From a virus: a DNA stretch of 64,000 bases. Positions 13,288 to 20,900 of this stretch are shown here, piece after piece. The stretch is taken from positions 1-64,000 of IMG/VR virus record IMGVR_UViG_3300036770_007327, one strand, 5' to 3'. The number at the start of each line of letters is the position of its first letter. The first letter of the stretch is position 1. The notes under the pieces are model-generated. The model was not told where the DNA came from. It did no database searches and saw only the letters and a list, made by a program, of their open reading frames with translations. The position numbers were made by a program, and so were the translations under genes.

Positions 13288-14538
13288 ATGAAAGCGCAAA
13301 ATAGACGACAATTCATATCAAATATAGCAAAAGCAGGCCTAGGGGTTTCTGCTCTGTCCTATATACCTAAATCATTTGCTTCCCAAAATACAGGTAAGGC
13401 AAAACATATTATATATATCTATATGGAGGGTGGAATGTCTCATCTTGATACATTCGATCCAAAAGAGCATCCCGAGACAAAAGGTAAGTTTAGTAAAATA
13501 TCTACTTCTGCCGACGGTGTGTATATTTCTGAACACTTAAAAGGTATAGCGAAACATATGGATAAAGCCGCTATTGTGCGGTCTATGGCAGTTACGACTG
13601 GAGACCACGCAGGGGCTCAATATAACGTTAGAACATCTTATAAGCAAATAGGCACTATAATCCACCCCGCTCTAGGCGCTTGGATGGCTAAATTTAACAA
13701 ACAAGACACGACCTTACCAAGCAATGTTCTAATATCTGGGCCTGCTAAACACCCCGGCTCGGGTTGGATGCCTAAAATTTATTCCCCCATACCGGTTATT
13801 GATCCATCTAAAGGTCTTCAATACTCTGATATTAAAGATATAGAAATGTTTAAATCGAGATGGGAGATACTAAACAAACTCAATAAGAACATTAATGAGA
13901 ATGCTAAATCCCCTGAAGTAAGAGCATATGTTGAGTTCTATGATGAAACAATAAAACTTCTACAAAGCAAAGAACTTGAATCGTTTGATATTAGCAAGGA
14001 AGATAAAACCTTACGCGAGACAAAGTATGGTAATAATCGCTTCGGTCAGGGCCTCTTGCTAGCGAGAAGACTAGTAGAAAATGGAGTTTCTTTTGTAGAG
14101 GTCAAATCTGGAGGCTGGGATACTCACGTTAATAACTTTGATGCCTTAGAAACATCCTTGCCTCAGCACGACCAATCAATAACCGCTCTTATAGAGGATT
14201 TACAAGAGAGGGGATTGCTCGAATCTACTCTAATTGTTGTAGCAACAGAGTTTGGTAGAACCCCTATTATAAATGTTAATGATGGAAGAGACCACTGGCC
14301 TGGTGCTTTTTCTTGCGCTCTAATAGGAGCGGGCGTTAAGGGAGGAACAGTCTTTGGTAGCACTGACGAAAAAGGCGCTATTGTCGCTGAGGGTAGTAGA
14401 AAGATAGACCCTAAAGACTTTAACGCTACTATTGCTAAGATTGCCGGGCTACCACTTGAGGAGGAATTCTTCTCACCGAACGGCAGGCCGTTTAAAATAG
14501 CCAGTGATGGTAAGCCTATAGATGAAGTAATTGGATAA
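13288..14538 (+). CDS. DUF1501 family protein, Tat-exported, copy 2
   Basis: 416 residues, four bases after the DUF1549/DUF1553 stop, so co-transcribed. Twin-arginine signal NRRQFISNIAKAGLGVSAL at residues 5-23. Core motifs YMEGGMSHLDTFDPK, SGGWDTH, TEFGRTPIIN and GRDHWPGAF match copy 1 and the family. A DUF1549/1553 plus DUF1501 pair is the standard planctomycete/verrucomicrobial operon; the extra copy 9625-10890 makes this cassette larger than usual. Closed by a strong terminator. Exported by Tat, so folded, probably with metal, in the cytoplasm before transport. Confidence 0.85.
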   Translation: MKAQNRRQFISNIAKAGLGVSALSYIPKSFASQNTGKAKHIIYIYMEGGMSHLDTFDPKEHPETKGKFSKISTSADGVYISEHLKGIAKHMDKAAIVRSMAVTTGDHAGAQYNVRTSYKQIGTIIHPALGAWMAKFNKQDTTLPSNVLISGPAKHPGSGWMPKIYSPIPVIDPSKGLQYSDIKDIEMFKSRWEILNKLNKNINENAKSPEVRAYVEFYDETIKLLQSKELESFDISKEDKTLRETKYGNNRFGQGLLLARRLVENGVSFVEVKSGGWDTHVNNFDALETSLPQHDQSITALIEDLQERGLLESTLIVVATEFGRTPIINVNDGRDHWPGAFSCALIGAGVKGGTVFGSTDEKGAIVAEGSRKIDPKDFNATIAKIAGLPLEEEFFSPNGRPFKIASDGKPIDEVIG

Positions 14539-14540
14539 AA

Positions 14541-14568
14541 AAAGGGCCCCTTAAGGGGCCCTTTTTTC
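14541..14568. terminator. Bidirectional terminator GGGCCCCTT/AAGGGGCCC
   Basis: Perfect 9-bp stem at 14544-14552 / 14553-14561, A-rich on the left and T6 on the right. It can stop the DUF1501 operon (+) and the convergent lipoprotein gene (-), whose stop codon abuts it. Confidence 0.88.
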
Positions 14569-14821
14569 AAGGCACTCTGTTAACTGTTCTCCAGTCCTTT
14601 ACTTTTTCGAGATATCTAGTTTGTTGGATAGACTTTTTTATAAGTTCATCAGAAACTATATAGTTATTTTCCCCATCAGGCAAATTCGTGCTCTCTATTA
14701 CGGGCAATCTAGTATATGCTTCCCATTTAGGCTCAATAGGAAAAATACTATATTTTATGCTCGGGTTAGATGTTTTACATCCTACCGTTAGGAAGGCTAA
14801 AGATAATAAAAGGTATTTCAT
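14567..14821 (-). CDS. Small lipoprotein, possible outer-membrane spanin
   Basis: 84 residues with a lipoprotein signal: MKYLLLSLAFLTVGC, lipobox L-T-V-G-C, lipidated Cys15. The mature part is about 70 residues, Pro-containing and charged, with a helical end. Small lipoproteins of this size in phages are often o-spanins (Rz1-like), but no dedicated motif confirms this. It could instead modify the host surface. Second gene of a minus-strand pair with 14828-15109. Confidence 0.6.
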   Translation of the reverse strand: MKYLLLSLAFLTVGCKTSNPSIKYSIFPIEPKWEAYTRLPVIESTNLPDGENNYIVSDELIKKSIQQTRYLEKVKDWRTVNRVP

Positions 14822-14827
14822 TTTCGC

Positions 14828-15109
14828 TTAGTATTTTTTTTTGGTGGTAATTTTTTTAGGTTGATTCTTCTCTACATTAGCCTTTTTACGGCCTCTCTTT
14901 TTTGGAGCATTAGAAGCAGTATAACCTAATTCCTTATTCAGCTCCTCTATATTTTTTTCTTTTAACTTTATATCAGTAGCATTATCTTCTACTTCGTTAG
15001 TTGTTTGCTGCTCCTTTACTTCGTTAATTGTCAATCGTTCTTTCATAGTACCATATATCTCGCTTAGAAGACTAACAACTTTTTCTATTATAACAATAAT
15101 ACTTTTCAT
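14828..15109 (-). CDS. Small coiled-coil protein with basic tail
   Basis: 93 residues: an amphipathic N-terminus (MKSIIVIIEKVVSLLSEIYG), an acidic coiled-coil middle, and a Lys/Arg-rich C-terminus (KKRGRKKANVEK, ITTKKKY) that could bind DNA or RNA. Not recognised. It is transcribed from a perfect TATAAATA promoter and sits six bases before the lipoprotein gene. Confidence 0.5.
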   Translation of the reverse strand: MKSIIVIIEKVVSLLSEIYGTMKERLTINEVKEQQTTNEVEDNATDIKLKEKNIEELNKELGYTASNAPKKRGRKKANVEKNQPKKITTKKKY

Positions 15110-15124
15110 ATGATTTTATTTATA
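15110..15124 (-). promoter_or_regulatory. Perfect late promoter TATAAATA, minus strand
   Basis: TATTTATA at 15117-15124 reads TATAAATA on the minus strand, seven bases before the start at 15109. It is divergent from the promoter at 15152. Confidence 0.7.
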
Positions 15125-15151
15125 TGTATAGTTGTAAAAGTAAAATGAAAA

Positions 15152-15166
15152 TATAAATAAAATTAT
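15152..15166 (+). promoter_or_regulatory. Perfect late promoter TATAAATA, plus strand
   Basis: TATAAATA at 15152-15159, seven bases before the ATG at 15167. Confidence 0.72.
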
Positions 15167-15394
15167 ATGAGAATACTTAATAATGATACTGTTGTTTTAT
15201 GTTGTGGTGGTAATAAGAAATGCCCGGTTGTGGAGCAACAAACGAATGGAATGGTAAAGATTACCGATGACTACGGTCATTCCATTCTTGTTAAAAAAGA
15301 AGAACTCGAAATGGTGCCTGACGCTTTAAAGCATTTCGATTCTAAAAAGCCCTTACAGGAAGCAACTAATACTGAGCAATTGATTTTAGGATGA
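15167..15394 (+). CDS. Small hypothetical protein with CxGxxxxC motif
   Basis: 75 residues. The N-terminal half contains VVLCCGGNKKCPVVE and a small beta-rich region (MVKITDDYGHSILVKKEELEMV). It resembles short T4-like phage proteins in general pattern, but I cannot name it. Overlaps the start of the next gene (ATGA). Confidence 0.55.
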   Translation: MRILNNDTVVLCCGGNKKCPVVEQQTNGMVKITDDYGHSILVKKEELEMVPDALKHFDSKKPLQEATNTEQLILG

Positions 15395-15690
15395 TTGGCA
15401 TTTCTATAGCTAGTTGCGTCGGGCTTACTTTAATATTAAAATACGGCAAGCCTACCAAGCCTATTAGAGATTTTTTCAAAACCAAGGTAGAGGGGCTATT
15501 TGAATGCTCTCTCTGCCTTGGTTTTTGGTCTGGCATAATACATTGTATTCTGCTATCTATTATAGCGCCATCAATATGGCTCTTAATGCTACCATTCGCA
15601 TCCGCAGCCTTATCATGGCTTACAGATACTATTATATTATGTGTAGAAATGGTAGAGATTTATTTAAAGGAAAAACTTAAATCTCCTTAA
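15391..15690 (+). CDS. Small phage membrane protein with CSLCLGFWSG motif
   Basis: 99 residues with about three hydrophobic segments (residues 2-17, 42-62, 65-85). The motif LFECSLCLGFWSGI between the first two is like the C-x-x-C-x-GFW-x-G signature of a small phage and bacterial membrane family (DUF1360-like, from memory). Role unknown. Coupled to 15167-15394 by a 4-base overlap. Confidence 0.6.
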   Translation: MIGISIASCVGLTLILKYGKPTKPIRDFFKTKVEGLFECSLCLGFWSGIIHCILLSIIAPSIWLLMLPFASAALSWLTDTIILCVEMVEIYLKEKLKSP

Positions 15691-16021
15691 GAACTCTAGA
15701 TAATTTAGATATGGGGATCTTAATCACTGCCCCTACTCGCTTATCCTTTAAGTAGGCGACTTCATCTACAACTTTCATAAGGCTAAAAACATTGCCTTGA
15801 TCGTCCCTGTATTTGAATTTAGATTCACCCTCCTCCTGCTCTGGAGTCAATCTATCAGGCTTTGCTGGCCCGGTAATTCCGCGCCATGTGCCAGAAGTTG
15901 ATAAATGAGGGGAATAATTAGGGTGTTGAACATTGGCTAAATTTGCACTAGGCTGCGTTGTTTCGATATTTCTAAAATTTTCATAAAGTTGATATATTTC
16001 TTCTTGATCCTTTGTATTCAT
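15677..16021 (-). CDS. Hypothetical protein, 114 aa
   Basis: Starts at the ATG 16021 behind a TATAAATA on the minus strand; the longer frame reaching 16345 runs under the opposite lipoprotein gene and is rejected. N-terminal helix (DQEEIYQLYENF), a Pro/Ser-rich linker, and a C-terminal region with FKYRDDQGNVFSLMKVVDEVAYL, probably a small beta-barrel. Unrecognised; convergent with 15391-15690. Confidence 0.55.
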   Translation of the reverse strand: MNTKDQEEIYQLYENFRNIETTQPSANLANVQHPNYSPHLSTSGTWRGITGPAKPDRLTPEQEEGESKFKYRDDQGNVFSLMKVVDEVAYLKDKRVGAVIKIPISKLSRVLKEI

Positions 16022-16040
16022 GTTATATATTATATTTATA
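16022..16040 (-). promoter_or_regulatory. Perfect late promoter TATAAATA in an 18-bp divergent gap
   Basis: TATTTATA at 16033-16040 is TATAAATA on the minus strand, 11 bases before the start at 16021. It lies in the only 18 bp between two divergent genes and touches the ATG at 16040. Confidence 0.6.
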
Positions 16041-16558
16041 TGAAACAAAAAAATAAGTTCATTGTTGGGGCGATTATCGGAAGTATTCTTCCTTTTCTCG
16101 CTGTGTCGTGTAAAACTACCGGGGTGTTGTCTGATGAGACTAAGGTGGAGTCTATTGCTGGAGTTCTTAAGGCTGGAACGCAAATTAGTGTTTCCGCTGT
16201 AGTTGCTTCTAGACCTGAAACTCGAAAATATTTCGAGGCTGCCGCGGTTGCTATTGATGTAGCCTTGGGAGGCAAAGATCTTACTCCCGAAACGGTTGCG
16301 AGTATCATTAAGAGTAATGTAGCGGCTCTTGATAATTTCGGTCAATATGGCGGCCTAGTTGAAGGAGGTATTAGCCTCGCTCTCGGCGCCTATAAGACGT
16401 TCTATCAAGTTAATATTGAAAAGTCTATTCAGCCATATCTCGTAACCCTGCTTAAAGGCATTCAAGGGGGTATTCGTGTGGGTGTTGATTCTAGCGGTCC
16501 AGCGCCGCAAGGAACCAATCCTATTACTACTCTAACCAAGGAAGCCCTTACCCTGTAA
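16040..16558 (+). CDS. Lipoprotein of unknown function
   Basis: 172 residues. Signal peptide with lipobox L-A-V-S-C (Cys22) directs lipidation. The mature protein is Ala/Val/Gly-rich and predicted helical, with several amphipathic segments. I do not recognise it. Together with the lipoprotein at 14567 it shows the phage invests in host envelope proteins. Ends at a strong terminator. Confidence 0.65.
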   Translation: MKQKNKFIVGAIIGSILPFLAVSCKTTGVLSDETKVESIAGVLKAGTQISVSAVVASRPETRKYFEAAAVAIDVALGGKDLTPETVASIIKSNVAALDNFGQYGGLVEGGISLALGAYKTFYQVNIEKSIQPYLVTLLKGIQGGIRVGVDSSGPAPQGTNPITTLTKEALTL

Positions 16559-16573
16559 TCAATTCAACCTTAT

Positions 16574-16611
16574 GCCCCGTGGGAAATTAAATTTCCCACG
16601 GGGCTTTTTTT
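16574..16611 (+). terminator. Rho-independent terminator, 15-bp stem
   Basis: GCCCCGTGGGAAATT (16574-16588) / AATTTCCCACGGGGC (16590-16604) followed by seven T. Its left arm contains an in-frame ATG (16572) for the next gene, which is therefore not the real start. Confidence 0.9.
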
Positions 16612-16616
16612 ATTTT

Positions 16617-17051
16617 ATGTATACGGTAAATCTAAGTTGGCAGGAGATTGAAGATGGCTGCGATCATATCGCTGACTATTTTTTAAATAAAAATATTTCA
16701 ACTGTTGTAGGTATTGCTCGGGGAGGTATTATTCCCGCATCTATTATTGCTCGAAGACTTAAAGCAAACTTTATAGCAATAAGCGCAAAATCTTATAATG
16801 AACAAAATGTGAGAGAAACTTTACAGATACAGACTGTTAGTTCTATTGAAGATTTAGATAATGTTTTATTTGTAGATGATATTTGCGACTCTGGGCACAC
16901 CCTAAAAGAGATTAAAAAAATATACAGCCATATTCCTAATTTATATACAGCCGCTATTGTATATAAACAGAACGATAATGTAATCCCGGATCGTTATTAC
17001 ATGCCCGTGTTTAATGATAACTGGATAGTCTTTCCTTGGGAGAAGGACTAA
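16617..17051 (+). CDS. Purine phosphoribosyltransferase (xanthine-guanine type)
   Basis: 144 residues from the ATG at 16617, beyond the terminator. Transfers a ribose-phosphate from PRPP to a purine base. Motifs: VVGIARGGIIPASIIARRL near the N-terminus and VLFVDDICDSGHTL, the 13-residue PRPP-binding motif, at about residues 80-95. Length is close to E. coli Gpt. The likely substrate, guanine or xanthine, fits the guanine-centred pathway encoded around it; base specificity is not certain. Confidence 0.8.
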   Translation: MYTVNLSWQEIEDGCDHIADYFLNKNISTVVGIARGGIIPASIIARRLKANFIAISAKSYNEQNVRETLQIQTVSSIEDLDNVLFVDDICDSGHTLKEIKKIYSHIPNLYTAAIVYKQNDNVIPDRYYMPVFNDNWIVFPWEKD

Positions 17052-17060
17052 ATATAATTA
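17049..17060 (+). promoter_or_regulatory. CTAAATA late-type promoter
   Basis: TAAATA at 17049-17054 overlaps the preceding stop and lies six bases before the ATG at 17061. Confidence 0.5.
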
Positions 17061-17459
17061 ATGATATCATTCAAACGTTTCTGCGAAGAGTTTATACACT
17101 ACGATTCTCAAGTAGCGAGAACAGGGGGCGGTCCTAGCGTATCTAATGCTGCTAGCACTGGTATCTTGAGAAAGCCTAGCCAGGTATCAACCCCGATTGT
17201 AGGAGATACTACATCATTTTCCGGCAATAACGTTTATCTTGTTAAAAATGCTAAGATACCTTTTGAATTAAAACTAAAGGAAAAGGATGGTATGTATAGC
17301 ATTATAATACGAACCAAGGGAGACGATAAGTTTATACCTCTAGCCAGAACCGAATTTAGTAAACAAACAGAGTGCGATTTCGATGATAGAGAAGAAGCAG
17401 TACGAGCAGTAAGAGAATTAATTTTTAGAATTTCTCAAGTTGAAACTCCCCAAGCCTAG
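17061..17459 (+). CDS. Putative capsid-targeted protein, 132 aa
   Basis: MISFKRFCEEFIHYD begins like the targeting peptides (F-x-x-[FL]...E-E), followed by a low-complexity Ser/Thr/Gly linker and a beta-rich C-terminal domain of about 70 residues. The cut-site match is weaker than in the 2.9-7.2 kb genes because Cys-Glu-Glu replaces the usual [IL]-x-E. Unrecognised otherwise. Confidence 0.5.
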   Translation: MISFKRFCEEFIHYDSQVARTGGGPSVSNAASTGILRKPSQVSTPIVGDTTSFSGNNVYLVKNAKIPFELKLKEKDGMYSIIIRTKGDDKFIPLARTEFSKQTECDFDDREEAVRAVRELIFRISQVETPQA

Positions 17460-17472
17460 ATTATATTGATAT

Positions 17473-17826
17473 ATGCCAAGATTAACTTGTAATATTACTG
17501 GTCATTCCTATTACGCTACAAATGGTCAAATAGAATCAAAAGCAAAGGCTGTTGAATTGCCGGTAGAAGAGTTTCTCGATATTTATGTAAGTAAAAAGGC
17601 TGCTTCCCTTCTTCAAAAGGGTCATACAATACAAGACATTAGACATCTTGTAGAGTGCGCTGAAGATATTCCAGAACTAAACGATTCCAGAATAGAAAAG
17701 ATAACTTCTATTTATGTTCAATCTAACGTTAGACGAGTGCTTTCTAACTTTACTACAATCTCCTCTCTAGCCATCGACGAGAGCGACTCTTCAGTTTCAA
17801 AGTATATTGCTTTCCTAAAAAAATAA
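17473..17826 (+). CDS. Hypothetical protein, 117 aa
   Basis: MPRLTCNITG opens a small protein with a probable beta N-terminus and a helical remainder; no membrane segment or signal. I have no family to offer. It lies just upstream of the terminator and promoter that set off the nrd operon. Confidence 0.5.
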   Translation: MPRLTCNITGHSYYATNGQIESKAKAVELPVEEFLDIYVSKKAASLLQKGHTIQDIRHLVECAEDIPELNDSRIEKITSIYVQSNVRRVLSNFTTISSLAIDESDSSVSKYIAFLKK

Positions 17827-17854
17827 TAAAAAAACCTTTTTAAGCGGTTATTTT

Positions 17855-17899
17855 AACATAATGGGTTTCAATAAGTTATCCATTATGTTTTTTATTTTT
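17855..17899 (+). terminator. Rho-independent terminator before nrdA
   Basis: AACATAATGG (17855-17864) / CCATTATGTT (17880-17889) with a 15-nt loop, then a T-rich run. It isolates the nrd operon from upstream transcription. Confidence 0.75.
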
Positions 17900-17924
17900 A
17901 ACCTTTCATTACCCTACCATACTT

Positions 17925-17942
17925 TATAAATAGAAATACTAT
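17925..17942 (+). promoter_or_regulatory. Perfect late promoter TATAAATA (nrdA)
   Basis: TATAAATA at 17925-17932, ten bases before the nrdA ATG at 17943. Confidence 0.7.
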
Positions 17943-20900
17943 ATGAACAATACTATCAGCGTTATTAAGCGAAACGGCGACAAGGCCAAATTTGACGAGA
18001 AAAAGATTAGAGACACTGTAAAGCGCGCCTGTAAGAACCTTAAAAGCGTAGATTCAAAGTTAGTTATATATAACGCAGAGGTTAAACTATACGACGGGGT
18101 CACCACAAAGGAAATTGATGAGTCCTTGATTAAATCTGCGCGTGCATTGGTCGAGGAAGACCCTGAATATAAGTATGTTGCTGCTCGATTGCTTCTTTTT
18201 ACTATCTATAAATCCTGCTTCGGTCAAAGCACTGACGAGTCTGTGTTTGATATGCAATATAAGGCTTGCTTTAAAACAAATCTCGATTCGCTTATTAAGG
18301 AAGGTATAGTAAATCCTGAGCTTAAGAAGTTTGATTTTAAACGTATCGTAGAAGCTCTTGACCCTTCTAGGGATGAGCTATTTGCGTTCGAAGGCCTTGC
18401 TGCTGTCGCTGAAAGATATCTCTTTAAAGTTAAGAATCGTATTCTTGAAACCCCGCAAGCTTGGCTTATGCGAGTCGCTATGGGACTTTCTATTGGAGAG
18501 AAAGAAGAAGAAAGAACAGATAGAGCCATTGAGTTCTATGAGATGCTTTCTACTTTCTCTTATATGTGTTCTACCCCGACTCTTTTCTATTCCGGGTCGA
18601 CTAAGAACCAGCTTAGTTCTTGCTTCTTAAATACCTTTGAAGATTCTATTTTTGGTATCTTTGATGGCTTACATCAAGAGGCTCAAAAGTCTAAGTTTGC
18701 TGGCGGTCTTGGTATGGATTTGACTCCATTCAGAGCAGGTAATGCGTACATTAACGGTACCAATGGATATACCCAGGGAGCTGTTTTCTTCTGGAAACTT
18801 TTCAATGATATGCTTGTAGCGGTAAACCAATGCTTTCCAGGCAATACAAAAGCAATTACACGAAATGGTATTAAATCTCTACAAAATATTGAAGCAGGTA
18901 ATGATTATGTCTTAACAAAGAATGGGTGGCGGTTAGTAGAAGAATTATATTATTACCCTAAAGATGGTAAGGAGCTTGTCGATATTAAGCTTAGACACGG
19001 ATACGAGCCAGTGACTTCAACCAAGGGACATCCTTTCTATACCATTACTGGCCATCGAAGCGATGTCACTGGTCTTTGTAACAAAGAAGTACTTAAATTA
19101 TTAGAGCGGGGAGAACAGAAAGTTGAATGGGTTGAAGCTAAAGATTTAAAGATCAATCAATATATCGGTTTTCCTATCCCAACAGATACAGAACCTCATC
19201 GAGATTGGAAAGTTGAGGATGCTAAATTATACGGCCTCATACTTGGCGATGGCTGGGTAACTGAATCGAAGTCTGAGATGGGAATTTGTTTTAACTCTGA
19301 AACGAATATAGAGACAATTGAATTTGTTTTGAACTATTTAGATAAAAGGAAAATTAATTATTGGGTTAATGATGGCAAACAGATTGAAGGTCTTAGTGAT
19401 AAATATGTATCGTTTGTATGGTCCTATAAAAAGCATATTGATAAGATGCCTTTTAAATACGACGATATTTATTGCGAAAAAAGAAAAAAACGCATTAGCG
19501 GTAGATTATTAACTATGAGAAATGAGTTAATTCACCATATTATTGAGGGCTTAGTACTATCTGACGGTCATGTTCATTTTAATAAAGAAATAACGTTTTA
19601 TAATAATAGCGAAGAACTTATAGACACAGTAAGATATCTCCTACTTAAAGTAGGGGTATTGTGTAGTGGAAATATAAACAAGGGTAAAATAAATGGTAAT
19701 GCAAAATTAAAAGGTATCTGTAAGGTTAATTCTGATGATAGCTTTGTACTTAGAATACCTGCTTATGAAGAATTGGCCACGATTCTAGATATAACCCCCG
19801 TAACTAAAAAACATTGGCTAACATATAACGGAATGGTCTTTACTAGAATAAAAAGTATTTCATATTCTGCCCGAGATTTTCCTATTGATTTATACGATTT
19901 AAAGGTTAATGGTGAACCAAATTATACGTTAATATCGGGAGGATTAGTTCATAATGGCGGCAAGCGTCGTGGGGCTGGTTGCGGCTATCTTGAAACTTGG
20001 CACTATGATATCGAAGACTTTATTGTTCTTAGAAAGAATGTGGGAGACGAAAGACGTCGAACCCATGATATGAATACCGCTAACTGGATTCCAGACTTGT
20101 TTATGAAGCAGGTAAACGTCGACGGGCCGTGGTATCTTTTCTCGCCTGACGAAACTCCTGACTTACACTCTCTCTTCGGTGCTGCGTTTGAAGCGAGATA
20201 TTGGGATTATGTTGAGAAGGGCAAGCGCGGTGAGCTTAATCTCTTCAAAGAAGTAAAGGCTAAAGATCTTTGGAAAAAGATGCTCGCTATGCTTTTTGAA
20301 ACCGGTCATCCCTGGATTACGTTTAAAGATCCTTGTAATGTAAGATATACTAATCAGCATGTCGGGGTTGTTAACAGCTCGAACCTTTGCACTGAAATAA
20401 CTCTCCATTCAAAGGCTACTCAATATGAGCCAAATAATAATAGAGCGATTAAAGAGTATGGTGAAACTGCTGTTTGTAATTTAGGTTCTATTAACTTAAA
20501 AGAGCATCTAATCAAGTTAGATGGAAAATATACAATCGATTATAATAAACTCGCTAAGACTATCAAAGCGGGCACGAGAATGCTTGATAACGTTATAGAT
20601 ATTAACTTCTACCCGACCCAAGAAGCTAAAAACTCTAACGTCAGGCATCGCCCGATCGGGATGGGGTCTATGGGCTGGCATGATTTGTTTATTGCTCTTG
20701 ATATTAACTACGATTCAAACGAAGCAGTTGAGCTTAGTGATAAATTGTACGAATTTATTTCTTATCATACTATTCTTGCGAGTAGTGAATTAGCTAAAGA
20801 GCGTGGCAAGTATAGCACTTATGAAGGGTCTCTTTGGAGCAAGAACATATTGCCGATTGATACATATAAGGAATTGGTAGCCTCGAGAATTAATAAAGCG

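Noticed and set aside
7380-15109. The coiled-coil membrane protein (7380-7703) and the lipoprotein (14567-14821) as a confirmed spanin pair
   Set aside because: They are 7 kb apart and no interacting motif is visible; kept only as a possibility.
15677-16345. Long version of the minus-strand hypothetical gene
   Set aside because: The extra 100 codons run under the opposite lipoprotein gene with no similarity to a protein; a TATAAATA fixes the start at 16021.
16572-16616. Upstream ATG for the phosphoribosyltransferase gene
   Set aside because: It lies inside the left arm of a 15-bp terminator stem, and the 15 added residues resemble no family member; the ATG at 16617 gives a normal length.
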